This document shows, piece by piece, positions 7,600 through 18,349 of a stretch of DNA of 64,000 bases. Origin of the DNA: Flavobacterium antarcticum DSM 19726 (GTDB lineage Bacteria > Bacteroidota > Bacteroidia > Flavobacteriales > Flavobacteriaceae). Under the pieces are notes generated by a model that was not told where the DNA came from, did no database searches, and worked only from the letters and a program-made list of their open reading frames with translations. The stretch spans positions 62,001 through 126,000 of the forward strand of contig NZ_ATTM01000002.1 in assembly GCF_000419685.1 (NCBI RefSeq), in the 5' to 3' direction. How positions within the stretch are numbered: position 1 is the first letter of the stretch; each line of letters begins with the position of its first letter. The position numbers were made by a program, and so were the translations under genes.

Positions 7600-8691
7600 T
7601 CAGATGTTTTTAGTCAGTATTTGTACAATTTTGTTATCCGGCAGAAACTCTTTTCCTACCACTTTTAAAATAGTGTATAAAGGAACGGCAATTATCATTC
7701 CCATAATTCCAAACAAAAATCCCGCAATTAGAATGACTAAAAATATTTCTAATGGATGAGAATTTACACTGTTTGAAAAAATAAACGGTTGCGAAACGTT
7801 GTTGTCAATGACTTGGACAATCCAAAAACCAATCATCACGTAAATCGTAGTAGGTAATATCTCCGTTTGAAAATCACCTCCTAAATTATTAATCATTGTT
7901 AAAATAGCAGCTAAAACCGAGGCAATTAAGGGTCCGATGTAGGGGATAATATTCAATACCGCACATAAAAAGGCAATTACAAAAGCATTGTCAATTCCAA
8001 AAATGAGTAACACAATTAAGTAAAGTATAAATACAATAAAAAGCTGCAGCAGTAACCCAATAAAATAACGAGAAAGTAAATGATTGATTTTATCTAACGA
8101 GTGTATAATCCGGTCTGAATGTTCTTCGGGTAAAATAGATTTTGACATTCGAGTAAACAGTAGGCGGTCTTTCAAAAAGAAAAAAGTAATGAATAAAACC
8201 GAAGCTAATCCCATTCCAAAACTACTCACGGTTGCTAAAATACTGTTTAGAAAATTCGGAATAAAGTTTAAATTCAGCTGTGAAGTCAAGTTTGAAGGTT
8301 TTAAAATTTTCGAAGAATCCATTCCATGGCCGTCTAAAAAAACAGTAACTTGATCTGTTAAATTCGTAATCGTTGTTTCAATACTTTGAATATTCAAAAT
8401 AGACAAATTTTGACCTTGATTCAAAACTAAAGGAATGAACATCATCACAAATCCGGCAATGATCAAGACAAAAACGAGTAAGGTGGTTATCGTTGCGAAA
8501 ATATTATTAAATTTCAATCGCTTGCGTAAAAATGCAATGATTGGAATACCAATTAAAGTTAAAATTAGCGAAACAACAAGGTAAATAAGAACTGATTGTA
8601 TCAAGTATAAAACATACAATAACAAGACAATTCCTGCTAGAATAAGGACGCCACGAACAATTCCGTTTCCAATTATTTTTGAATTCATCAT
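7600..8691 (-). CDS. AI-2E family transporter (PerM-like)
   Basis: 363-aa polytopic membrane protein of the AI-2E/PerM family, with about 7-8 membrane segments. An N-terminal pair of hydrophobic helices is followed by a soluble stretch (about 90-140) and a C-terminal block containing N-I-I-P-Y-I-G-P and the G-x-x-G-I-x-G-M-I-I-A-V-P motif typical of the family. A start at 8691 (M-M-N-S) is preferred, because it follows the upstream stop codon by 1 nt; a longer frame to 8727 would overlap that gene. The transported substrate is unknown; some family members are Na+/H+ antiporters. Confidence 0.85.
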   Translation of the reverse strand: MMNSKIIGNGIVRGVLILAGIVLLLYVLYLIQSVLIYLVVSLILTLIGIPIIAFLRKRLKFNNIFATITTLLVFVLIIAGFVMMFIPLVLNQGQNLSILNIQSIETTITNLTDQVTVFLDGHGMDSSKILKPSNLTSQLNLNFIPNFLNSILATVSSFGMGLASVLFITFFFLKDRLLFTRMSKSILPEEHSDRIIHSLDKINHLLSRYFIGLLLQLFIVFILYLIVLLIFGIDNAFVIAFLCAVLNIIPYIGPLIASVLAAILTMINNLGGDFQTEILPTTIYVMIGFWIVQVIDNNVSQPFIFSNSVNSHPLEIFLVILIAGFLFGIMGMIIAVPLYTILKVVGKEFLPDNKIVQILTKNI

Positions 8692-8692
8692 A

Positions 8693-9331
8693 CTAATTTG
8701 TAAAAATGTAATTAATAATATTCGCACCCATTTTTAATGCTTTCTGTCGGACTTCAAATGGGTCATTGTTCACTTCTTCATCTTCCCAACCGTCTCCTAA
8801 ATCCGATTCGTAGGTGTACAGTAAAACTAAACGATTTTTGATAAATATTCCAAATGCTTGTGCTCTTTTTCCATCGTGTTCGTGGATTTTTGGTAAACCA
8901 CTTGGAAAAGAATTTGGTTTTTGAAAAATAATATGCGAAGCTGGAATTTCAGTTAAAACGTCATTTGGAAATAATTTTTTAATTTCCTTCCGAATATATT
9001 GGTCCATTCCGTAATTGTCGTCAATGTGCAGAAATCCGCCTGATTTTAAATAATCCTCTAAATTTTTCACATCACTTTCGCTAAAAACTACGTTTCCATG
9101 TCCAGTCATGTGAAGGAACGGATAGTTAAACAAATCAGGACTATCAGGCATTACAGTAGCGGGCTTTGCTTTAATTTTTGTGTTAATGGTTTGATTGCAA
9201 AATTTAATTAGATTGGGTAAAGATGTTGGATTTGCATACCAATCGCCACCACCATTGTATTTTAACAAAGCGATTTCTTGCGCAAAAAATAGCGTTGGAA
9301 ATAATAAAAAAAACACAACTATTTTCTTCAT
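8693..9331 (-). CDS. DUF4159 domain exported protein
   Basis: 212-aa protein with a signal peptide (about 1-17, ending F-F-A-Q). The remainder matches the DUF4159 domain, including L-H-M-T-G-H-G near residue 73 and G-G-F-L-H-I-D-D near 100. The DUF4159 fold is related to glutamine-amidotransferase-like domains, but no catalytic triad can be assigned here. It lies 3 nt downstream of rsmE and 1 nt upstream of the AI-2E gene in the tsaD operon. Confidence 0.85.
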   Translation of the reverse strand: MKKIVVFFLLFPTLFFAQEIALLKYNGGGDWYANPTSLPNLIKFCNQTINTKIKAKPATVMPDSPDLFNYPFLHMTGHGNVVFSESDVKNLEDYLKSGGFLHIDDNYGMDQYIRKEIKKLFPNDVLTEIPASHIIFQKPNSFPSGLPKIHEHDGKRAQAFGIFIKNRLVLLYTYESDLGDGWEDEEVNNDPFEVRQKALKMGANIINYIFTN

Positions 9332-9334
9332 AAT

Positions 9335-10045
9335 TTAATCTTGATTTACAAAAGCTACACTGTGACAACCAACAATCGCAGCCGTTTCTGTTCGCAATCT
9401 TGTGTCGCCTAACGTCACAGGAATGTAACCGTTTTCAATGGCCAACTTAATTTCATTATCAGAAAAATCACCTTCTGGTCCAATTAAAAGTGTGATTTCG
9501 TCTCCTTTTTTAAGTATACTTTTCAACGATTTTTTAGCTGTTTCTTCACAATGAGCGATAAGTAACGTTCCGTTTTTAGAATTGTTTTTTATAAATTCTT
9601 TTAATGAAATTGCGTCGTTCAAAAGAGGACAGTAACTCTGCAAAGACTGTTTTGCAGCCGACTGAATTATTTTTTCAAAACGGTCACTTTTAATGTGTTT
9701 TTTTTCGGAACGGTCACAAATAATTGGAGTGATGCTTGTCACGCCAATTTCAGTTGCCTTTTCTAAAAACCATTCGTAACGGTCGTTCATTTTTGTGGGT
9801 GCAACCGCAAGATGCAATTTGTAATCTAAAGTTTTTTGCCTTTCTGCCGAAATAATTCTCACTTGACATTTTGTATCCATACCAATGACAATTTGAACAG
9901 TAAAAATAAATCCTAAACCATTTGTAACGTGTAAAATATCACCTTCTTGTTTACGTAAAACTTTAACAATGTGTTTGCTTTCTTCACGGTCAAAAGTAAA
10001 GTTTTCTGTGGTTTCTGTAAGAGCGGGATTGTAAAATAATTGCAT
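9335..10045 (-). CDS. rsmE: 16S rRNA (uracil1498-N3)-methyltransferase RsmE
   Basis: 236-aa SPOUT-class methyltransferase that makes m3U1498 in 16S rRNA. The N-terminal PUA-like domain (about 1-70) includes R-E-E-S-K-H-I. The C-terminal knot domain contains K-A-T-E-I-G-V, L-L-I-G-P-E-G-D-F and L-G-x-x-R-L-R-T-E-T-A, the SAM-binding signatures of RsmE. The length is typical. It sits 2 nt downstream of tsaD. Confidence 0.95.
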   Translation of the reverse strand: MQLFYNPALTETTENFTFDREESKHIVKVLRKQEGDILHVTNGLGFIFTVQIVIGMDTKCQVRIISAERQKTLDYKLHLAVAPTKMNDRYEWFLEKATEIGVTSITPIICDRSEKKHIKSDRFEKIIQSAAKQSLQSYCPLLNDAISLKEFIKNNSKNGTLLIAHCEETAKKSLKSILKKGDEITLLIGPEGDFSDNEIKLAIENGYIPVTLGDTRLRTETAAIVGCHSVAFVNQD

Positions 10046-10047
10046 AA

Positions 10048-11070
10048 TTAAAATTGTATTCGGGCTTTAGAAACCACTGATGTGTCTTCGAATTTTTCGT
10101 GTAAATATTTTTGATAACCTACAATTCCAATCATTGCAGCATTATCAGTAGTGTATTCAAATTTAGGAATAAATGTCTTCCAACCATATTTTTGTTCGGC
10201 TTCTTTTAGCGTTTTTCGAATGCCTGAATTAGCGGAAACGCCACCTCCAATTGCGATTTGATTAATACCTGTTTCTTTCACAGCCAACTTCAATTTGTCC
10301 ATTAAAATTTCAACAATTGTATGTTGAATTGAAGCACAAACGTCGTCTCTGTTTTCTTCAATGAAATTAGGATTTTCAGCAACTTTTTTCTGAATGAAAT
10401 ATAAAATAGCCGTTTTCAACCCTGAAAAACTAAAGTCCAATCCAGGCACTCGTGGTTTTGTAAAAGCAAACGCTTTTTGATTTCCCAATTGGGCATATTT
10501 GTCAATTAATGGGCCTCCTGGATATGGCAATCCTAAAATTTTAGCGCTTTTATCAAATGCTTCCCCAACCGCATCGTCCGTAGTTTCTCCAATAATTTCC
10601 ATTTCAAAAAAATCACGAACGACCACAATTTGCGTATGACCTCCAGAAATTGTTAAGGCTAAAAATGGAAAAGTGGGTTTTTCAAAACCTTCTTCTGCAA
10701 TAAAATGAGCCAAAATATGAGCATGCATATGATTTACAGCAATCAACGGAATTTCTAATGCCATTGAAAGTGATTTTGCAAAGGAACTTCCTACTAAAAG
10801 TGAACCCATTAAGCCAGGTCCTTGCGTAAATGCAATCGCTGAAAGTTGATCCTTTTCGATGTTTGCCTTTTTTAAAGCAGCATCAATAACGGGAACAATA
10901 TTTTGCTGATGGGCTCGGGAAGCAAGTTCAGGAACTACACCTCCATATTCGTTGTGAATCAACTGATTAGCAACTACATTAGATAAGACTTTATCGTTTT
11001 GCAAAATGGCTGCTGCAGTATCATCACACGAACTTTCAATTGCAAGTATAAAAACAGGCGAAATCGTCAT
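10048..11070 (-). CDS. tsaD: tRNA N6-adenosine threonylcarbamoyltransferase TsaD
   Basis: 340-aa ASKHA-fold enzyme that transfers threonylcarbamoyl to A37 of ANN-decoding tRNAs. It shows the N-terminal A-I-E-S-S-C-D-D-T, the metal-binding H-M-H-A-H (about residue 117), the S-G-G-H-T nucleotide loop and a C-terminal D-N-A-A-M-I. It is the first gene of a six-gene operon (tsaD, rsmE, DUF4159, AI-2E, methyltransferase, exported protein) with gaps of 1-3 nt. Its ATPase partner TsaE is encoded separately at 24413-24829. Confidence 0.97.
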   Translation of the reverse strand: MTISPVFILAIESSCDDTAAAILQNDKVLSNVVANQLIHNEYGGVVPELASRAHQQNIVPVIDAALKKANIEKDQLSAIAFTQGPGLMGSLLVGSSFAKSLSMALEIPLIAVNHMHAHILAHFIAEEGFEKPTFPFLALTISGGHTQIVVVRDFFEMEIIGETTDDAVGEAFDKSAKILGLPYPGGPLIDKYAQLGNQKAFAFTKPRVPGLDFSFSGLKTAILYFIQKKVAENPNFIEENRDDVCASIQHTIVEILMDKLKLAVKETGINQIAIGGGVSANSGIRKTLKEAEQKYGWKTFIPKFEYTTDNAAMIGIVGYQKYLHEKFEDTSVVSKARIQF

Positions 11071-11194
11071 ATAAAAGGCATGAATTTTGAGTTAGAATCG
11101 GTTGTAACGTTAGAAAAAACTGTATTTTTACAACGTAACAAAAATAACGTTTTTTATTTTAAGGTTTTCCCTTTCCACCTGCAAAATATAATTA

Positions 11195-14100
11195 TTGGAA
11201 AAAGTACAAAAAACATCTGCCATTAAACGCCTCAAAAAATACACATTCCGAGTTTTACTTGGACTGATATTGCTTTTGTTGGTTTCGGCAATTGTACTTT
11301 CGTTGCCTTTTGTGCAAACGCGTATTGGTCATTATGTTACTGAAATGCTCAACAAAGATTTTGGAACAGATATTAGTGTGGACCAAGTTAATATTTCTGT
11401 TTTTGGCGGTGTAAAATTGAAAACCGTTCTAATCAAAGACCACCACAAAGACACGCTTATTTTTGCCAATAGAATCAAAACCAATATTCTTGACTTGGGA
11501 TTAATGTTGAATGGTGACTTGCTATTTGGCGACATTAGAGTCGACGGAGCCACTTTTAATTTGAAAATTTATAAAGGCGAAGATGAAACAAATATTGTAA
11601 AATTCGTTTCCCTTTTCGATTCCGATACACCTTCTAGTGGCAAGAAATTCTTAATGAAAGCCACAAACGCCTATTTGACGAATACCAATTTTAGAGTCAT
11701 CAACGAAAATTTAGAAACGCCTAAAAGTGTCGATTTTACTAAAATAGATGCTTCTTTAAGTATGTTCAAAATTTACGGACCTGATATTACGACGAAGATT
11801 AATAAGATGTCATTTAAAGACCATCGCGGTTTAAAAATGGACAATTTGAGTGGTCAATTTACCTATTCTCCAACGAATATTATTCTCGACGACATGCTTT
11901 TCAGTACGAAAGATTCTGATTTTGAAGGGAATGTTAAATTGACTTACGAACCCGAAGATTTTGGCGATTTCATCAATAAAGTAAAGTTCGATGTGAATTT
12001 TGAAAAAGCCACTATTTCAACCAATGACATTAGGTATTTCTACGATGAACTGGGTAAAAATAAAACGTTCAATATTAAAACACATTTGACCGGAACTTTA
12101 AACGATTTGAAGTTAGATAACTTGAAACTAGTTGACGACAAGGGAAGTCAAATCGTTGGAAACGTAAATTTCAGAAATCTCTTTGGCGAAAATGAACAAC
12201 GTTTTTACATGAAAGGTGATTTTTACCGCGTAAGTTCTGATTACGACAATTTAACTGAAATTTTGCCTAACGTTCTTGGAAAGAAACTTCCTGAAATTTT
12301 GCGAAAGCTAGGGAAGTTCATGGTGGTAGGATCTGCAGAAATTACAGCGTCTGAAATCAAGACCGACTTTTTCATGAAAACCGAAATTGGAAATATAAAA
12401 TCGAATTTGGCTATGGCCAATATTGAAAACATTGACAATGCAACGTATTCGGGAAATGTGGAATTGGATAAATTCAATATTGGTCGCTTTTTGAGTATAA
12501 AAGATATTGGAATTGTCAGTTTAGATGTTGCCATTGAAGGAAAAGGTTTTACTGAGAAATATGTAGACACTTATATTAAAGGTGGAATTTCACGATTGAG
12601 CTATAACAATTATAATTATTCCGATATTTTAATTGAAGGACAATTCAAACGTCCTATTTTTAAAGGAATCATAAATGTGAACGATCCAAATTTATTTATG
12701 GATTTTGAAGGTTTGGTGGATTTGAGTAAGAAAGTATTGCATTACGACTTCAAAACCAATATTGATTACGCCAATTTATCCAAATTGAATTTTGTAACCG
12801 ATTCCATTGCCGTTTTTAAAGGAAATGTCGCCATGAATATTTACGGAAATTCACTTGATGATTTATCCGGTGAAATTAATGTTTCTCAAACGGCTTATAA
12901 TAATGACAAGGACAATTATATCTTTGAGGATTTCACGATCACTTCTTCATTTGACGCTGATAACGAACGTACAATTACTGTAAATTCTCCTGATATTATT
13001 GAAGGCCAAATGGTTGGTAAATTTAAATTCAAAGAATTACGTGCTATTTTAGAAAACGCTGCCGGAAGTTTATACGCGAATTATCAGCCTAATAAAGTTT
13101 CGAAAGGACAATACGTCAAATTTAATTTCAGTATTTACAATAAGATTATTGAAGTGTTCGTTCCGCAAATTGAATTGGGATTGAACACCACGATTCGAGG
13201 TGCTATTAATTCGGATAAAAACGAATTTAAAATGGTTTTTAATTCGCCTAATATTAAAGCTTTTGACAATATTATAGACCGAATTAAAGTCGATATTGAC
13301 AATAAAAACCCACTTTATAATACTTATATTGAGATGGACACCATCAAGACGAAGTATTATAAGATCAGTGATTTCAGCTTTATTAATGTAACTGCAAAAG
13401 ATACTTTGTTTGTACGAACAGAATTTAAAGGTGGAAATAAAGGCGAAGATTTTTATAATCTGAATTTATACCATACCATCAATCCTGAAAAAAACAGTGT
13501 TATTGGCCTTAAAAAATCCGAAGTTCATTTTAAAGATTATATGTGGTTTTTAAATGAAGAAGAGAATGCCGATAATAAAGTAGTTTTCGACAAAAGTTTG
13601 AAAAACTTTGATATCGAGAATTTTGTGATGACGCACGAAGACCAACGAATTGAATTGTTCGGACAGCTGAAGGATTCTACATATAAAGATTTAGAGTTGA
13701 ATTTTGCGAATGTCGATTTGGCTAAAATCGTCCCAACCGTCGATAGTCTCAAAGTGGATGGAAACTTGAATGGGAAAATAAATTTCAAGCAAAACAAACA
13801 AGTGTACCAACCTACCGCTCAAATTCGAGTGGATAGTTTGAAGATGAATTCAATTGATTTGGGAAATTTAAATTTGAATATTGAAGGCGATGATTCGTTG
13901 AAAAACTTTACTGTTTTTTCAAATTTAGAAAACAAAGAAGTGCAATCGTTTCTAGCAGAAGGAACTTTTGCTATTGAAAATAAAGAAACGATACTGAATC
14001 TGGATGTCCGACTCAATAAATTTAATGCCGCATCGTTGAGTCCACTTGGTGGCACTGTGATTTCTGACATTCGAGGTTTGGTTTCGGGAACGGCAAATAT

Positions 14101-15706
14101 TGCGGGAAATGTAAAAAATCTGGATATTAATGGAAGATTGTTTTTGGATAAGGCAGGACTGAAAATCCCGTATCTTAACGTTGATTTGGCTTTCAAAGAA
14201 AACTCAATTGTCGATTTGACTTCAAGTCAATTTATCATTCAAAATGCAATAATTGAGGACACAAAATACAACACGCAAGGAAGATTAAACGGCTTTATTG
14301 GGCATAGAAATTTCGGAGATTGGAAATTAGATTTGACCATAAACACTAACCGACTATTAGTTTTGGACACCAAAGATTCAGAAGACGCTGCTTATTACGG
14401 AACCGCCTTTATCGATGGCGTTGCCACAATTAAAGGACCTACAGATGGTTTGGTTATTGAAGTACAAGCCGAATCGAAACAAGGAACGGCGATTAAAATT
14501 CCAATTAATAATTCGGAATCGGTTGGTAATAAAAGTTTTATGCATTTTCTATCTCCTGCTGAAAAGGACAATTTGAAAAACGGAATTTTCACTTCTTCAC
14601 GAGATTACAAAGGGTTAGAATTGAAGTTTGATCTGGACATTACTACGGAAGCAGAAATTGAAGTAATTCTTGATCGCGAAACAGGTCATGGAATGAAAGC
14701 CAAAGGAAATGGAACTTTGCTGCTTGAGATCAACACGCTTGGGAAATTCAACATGATTGGAGATTACCAAATCTACGAAGGAAGTTATAATTTCAAATAC
14801 GGTGGTTTGATTGACAAGCGATTTGAAGTAAAAAAATACAGCACAATTGTTTGGGAAGGTGATCCTTTACGAGCGCGTTTGGATTTAGAGGCAATTTACA
14901 AAACAAGTGCAAACCCATCTGTTTTACTAGACAATCCTTCGATTAATAGACGTGTTCCTGTGGAAGTAGGTATTGGAATCACAGGGAGTTTAAGCAGTCC
15001 TGAACCGGATTTTCAAATTAATTTTCCAACGGTAAGTTCCGTTTTGAAATCTGAAATTCAAACCAAATTAAGTGATAAAGACATTCGGCAAACGCAAGCT
15101 TTGACGTTATTAAGTACCGGTGGATTTTTAAGTCAAGATGGTGTAGATCAAAATGCATTGACGCGAAATTTATTTGAAACTGCCGGTGGAATTTTCGACG
15201 ATATTTTCCAAAACCCGGATGATAAATTGAAAGTAGGAATTGACATCGTTTCCGCAGATAGAACTCCAGGACGAGAATCAGATGGTTCTGTAGGTTTTAC
15301 AGTTTCAACACAAATTAATGAACGAATTACCGTTAATGGAAAACTTGGAGTTCCTGTAGGTGGAATTAACGAATCGGCAATTGTAGGAAATGTGGAAGTG
15401 CAATACCGTGTTAATGAGGATGGTAGTATGAATTTACGTGTGTTCAACCGTGAAAACGACATTAATTATATAGGAGAAGGAATTGGATATACGCAAGGTG
15501 TGGGTATTACTTACGAAGTGGATTTTAATACCTTTCAAGAATTAGTAAATCGCTTTTTCAAAAAACAGAAGATTGATAAATTGACCATTGACCATCTTGT
15601 TCCGGATTCAGATCCAAACCCTGATTTTATGAATTTCCCTGAGAAAAAGAATAAAAAGCCAAAAGAAAAACACAATTCTGAAGCAATTCCGTCAAAAGAG
15701 GATTAA
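11195..15706 (+). CDS. TamB-like inner-membrane/periplasmic bridge protein (DUF490)
   Basis: 1503-aa AsmA/TamB-type protein that is thought to span the periplasm between inner and outer membranes in lipid transport or outer-membrane protein assembly. One N-terminal membrane segment (about residues 17-37) is followed by some 1,050 residues of repetitive beta-strand sequence and a C-terminal DUF490 domain (about 1080-1460) with the typical G-T-x-L-L-E-I-N...G-D-Y-Q-I-Y-E-G-S-Y-N-F stretch. The tail is Lys-rich. The start is taken as TTG at 11195; no in-frame ATG precedes the membrane segment. It diverges from the tsaD operon. The partner TamA is not in the window. Confidence 0.88.
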   Translation: MEKVQKTSAIKRLKKYTFRVLLGLILLLLVSAIVLSLPFVQTRIGHYVTEMLNKDFGTDISVDQVNISVFGGVKLKTVLIKDHHKDTLIFANRIKTNILDLGLMLNGDLLFGDIRVDGATFNLKIYKGEDETNIVKFVSLFDSDTPSSGKKFLMKATNAYLTNTNFRVINENLETPKSVDFTKIDASLSMFKIYGPDITTKINKMSFKDHRGLKMDNLSGQFTYSPTNIILDDMLFSTKDSDFEGNVKLTYEPEDFGDFINKVKFDVNFEKATISTNDIRYFYDELGKNKTFNIKTHLTGTLNDLKLDNLKLVDDKGSQIVGNVNFRNLFGENEQRFYMKGDFYRVSSDYDNLTEILPNVLGKKLPEILRKLGKFMVVGSAEITASEIKTDFFMKTEIGNIKSNLAMANIENIDNATYSGNVELDKFNIGRFLSIKDIGIVSLDVAIEGKGFTEKYVDTYIKGGISRLSYNNYNYSDILIEGQFKRPIFKGIINVNDPNLFMDFEGLVDLSKKVLHYDFKTNIDYANLSKLNFVTDSIAVFKGNVAMNIYGNSLDDLSGEINVSQTAYNNDKDNYIFEDFTITSSFDADNERTITVNSPDIIEGQMVGKFKFKELRAILENAAGSLYANYQPNKVSKGQYVKFNFSIYNKIIEVFVPQIELGLNTTIRGAINSDKNEFKMVFNSPNIKAFDNIIDRIKVDIDNKNPLYNTYIEMDTIKTKYYKISDFSFINVTAKDTLFVRTEFKGGNKGEDFYNLNLYHTINPEKNSVIGLKKSEVHFKDYMWFLNEEENADNKVVFDKSLKNFDIENFVMTHEDQRIELFGQLKDSTYKDLELNFANVDLAKIVPTVDSLKVDGNLNGKINFKQNKQVYQPTAQIRVDSLKMNSIDLGNLNLNIEGDDSLKNFTVFSNLENKEVQSFLAEGTFAIENKETILNLDVRLNKFNAASLSPLGGTVISDIRGLVSGTANIAGNVKNLDINGRLFLDKAGLKIPYLNVDLAFKENSIVDLTSSQFIIQNAIIEDTKYNTQGRLNGFIGHRNFGDWKLDLTINTNRLLVLDTKDSEDAAYYGTAFIDGVATIKGPTDGLVIEVQAESKQGTAIKIPINNSESVGNKSFMHFLSPAEKDNLKNGIFTSSRDYKGLELKFDLDITTEAEIEVILDRETGHGMKAKGNGTLLLEINTLGKFNMIGDYQIYEGSYNFKYGGLIDKRFEVKKYSTIVWEGDPLRARLDLEAIYKTSANPSVLLDNPSINRRVPVEVGIGITGSLSSPEPDFQINFPTVSSVLKSEIQTKLSDKDIRQTQALTLLSTGGFLSQDGVDQNALTRNLFETAGGIFDDIFQNPDDKLKVGIDIVSADRTPGRESDGSVGFTVSTQINERITVNGKLGVPVGGINESAIVGNVEVQYRVNEDGSMNLRVFNRENDINYIGEGIGYTQGVGITYEVDFNTFQELVNRFFKKQKIDKLTIDHLVPDSDPNPDFMNFPEKKNKKPKEKHNSEAIPSKED

Positions 15707-15868
15707 TTAATTCTTCATTAAGTCATCCAACATTTCACTACAGAAATTTACGTTTTCAAAAACTTATTAACGAAAACGTTTGAAATCACAACAGTTTATT
15801 AAATAAGTATTCGACATCCATTTAAAGTGGGTAATCTTTGTTAAATTAGCAATTAAATTAGTCATTGA

Positions 15869-16855
15869 ATGTCAAATACGATTAAAAAAATAGCAGTACT
15901 GACTTCGGGTGGAGACGCTCCAGGAATGAATGCTGCCATTCGATCTGTAGTTCGAACGTGTGCTTATCACGGAATCGATTGTGTAGGAATTTACCGCGGT
16001 TATCAAGGAATGATTGAGGGTGATTTTAAAGAAATGGGACCTCGTACCGTTAATAATATTATTAATAAAGGAGGAACGATTCTAAAATCGGCTCGTTCGA
16101 AAGATTTTCAAACTTCTGAAGGTCGAAAATTGGCCTATAAACATCTCACTGAAGCCGGAATTTCTGCCTTAATTGTTATTGGCGGAGATGGAAGTTTTAC
16201 CGGTGCTCAAGTTTTTAGTAAGGAATTTAATTTTCCTGTCATGGGAATTCCAGGAACGATTGACAATGATATTTTTGGCACAAGCCACACTTTAGGCTAC
16301 GATACCGCTTTAAATACGGTGATTGAATGCATCGATAAAATCCGAGATACGGCAAGTTCGCACAACCGCTTGTTTTTCATCGAAGTTATGGGTCGTGATG
16401 CGGGTCATATTGCATTAAATGCCGGAATAGGTTCAGGTGCCGAGGAAATTCTAATTCCTGAAGAAGATTTGGGATTAGACCGATTGTTAGAATCGCTTCA
16501 AAAAAGTAAGGCTTCAGGAAAATCATCCAGCATTGTTGTCGTTGCAGAAGGCGATAAAATGGGTAAAAATGTATTCGAATTGAAAGATTATATCGAAGAA
16601 CATTTGCCGGAATACGACATTCGCGTTTCGGTTTTGGGACACATGCAAAGAGGTGGAGCACCGTCGTGTTTTGACCGCGTTTTAGCCAGTAGATTAGGAG
16701 TGAAAGCCGTCGAATCGATATTAGAAGGAAAATCAAATTTCATGGTGGGAATTAGCAAAGATGAAGTGACTTTAACGCCTTTAGAACAAGCGATTAAAGG
16801 ACATTATCCAATTGACATGGAATTGCTTCGCGTTTCAGATATCATGTCAACTTAA
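15869..16855 (+). CDS. pfkA: 6-phosphofructokinase
   Basis: 328-aa ATP-dependent phosphofructokinase that commits fructose 6-phosphate to glycolysis. Motifs are G-G-D-A-P-G-M-N near the start, G-G-D-G-S near residue 108, P-G-T-I-D-N-D near 129 (catalytic Asp), M-G-R-D-A-G and G-H-M-Q-R-G-G. Gly after G-G-D is what ATP-dependent rather than PPi-dependent enzymes carry. It is followed by gap after 64 nt, giving a two-gene glycolytic unit. Confidence 0.97.
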   Translation: MSNTIKKIAVLTSGGDAPGMNAAIRSVVRTCAYHGIDCVGIYRGYQGMIEGDFKEMGPRTVNNIINKGGTILKSARSKDFQTSEGRKLAYKHLTEAGISALIVIGGDGSFTGAQVFSKEFNFPVMGIPGTIDNDIFGTSHTLGYDTALNTVIECIDKIRDTASSHNRLFFIEVMGRDAGHIALNAGIGSGAEEILIPEEDLGLDRLLESLQKSKASGKSSSIVVVAEGDKMGKNVFELKDYIEEHLPEYDIRVSVLGHMQRGGAPSCFDRVLASRLGVKAVESILEGKSNFMVGISKDEVTLTPLEQAIKGHYPIDMELLRVSDIMST

Positions 16856-16901
16856 GTACTAAAATTAAAAATAATAACACTTTTTAAAGTTCCAACTTTA
16901 A

Positions 16902-17924
<1,023 letters not shown>

Positions 17925-17934
17925 ATTAAATTTC

Positions 17935-17967
17935 AAAATCCCGTTGATCTATTTCAATGGGATTTTT
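17935..17967 (+). terminator. Terminator after gap
   Basis: A 13-bp stem with one G-T pair, followed by T5-G-T6, lies 10 nt after the gap stop codon. Confidence 0.85.
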
Positions 17968-17974
17968 GTTTTTT

Positions 17975-18124
17975 GGAGCTATTTCCCGCATTCCATTGCA
18001 AGTCCTCATCTGAAACGCTATTTTTCCAAGCTGAAAAAGGAGCTTCCGTTGGTCGCTCTTTTTGAGCAGGAAAAAGTTAGCTTCTCCTATTCCGGGCTTT
18101 CCATTTCATTCGGGGCTAGGGATT
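17975..18124. repeat. Dispersed intergenic repeat, 'GGAGCTA...CGGGGCTA' family
   Basis: The stretch begins GGAGCTATTTCCCGC and ends TTCATTCGGGGCTAGG, much richer in G+C than its surroundings. It resembles the shorter 45431-45508 element, which has the same borders in the same orientation. A 66-codon frame over it has no coding character. Similar elements are, from general knowledge, scattered between genes in Flavobacterium. The rest of the 425-bp gap to nagK holds only 18240-18266. Confidence 0.6.
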
Positions 18125-18239
18125 TTCGGATAACAGATCATTGATTTTCTAGCATAAAATATATTTAAAAAAAAACGCATTGAAGTAATAAAAGATAGGT
18201 GAGCGATACAATTTAGAAATACCATAAAAAGCCAAACAA

Positions 18240-18266
18240 CTTTGCGCCTTCGCGTCTTTGCGAGAC
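18240..18266. repeat. Second copy of the 'GCAAAG-CGC-AAG' repeat
   Basis: These 27 bp match 1146-1172 in inverted orientation with three mismatches. Confidence 0.6.
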
Positions 18267-18349
18267 ATTATCTTAACTACTTATAAAAATTTTAAAGAAA
18301 ATTAGTTAACTAAAAAGTGCTATATTTCAGAACTAATAATGAAAAATAA

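Noticed and set aside
11332-15462. Several minus-strand frames inside tamB
   Set aside because: Antisense shadows of a long gene with strong coding signal on the plus strand.
17944-18144. 66-codon open frame after gap
   Set aside because: It starts inside the gap terminator and runs through a dispersed intergenic repeat; no coding character.
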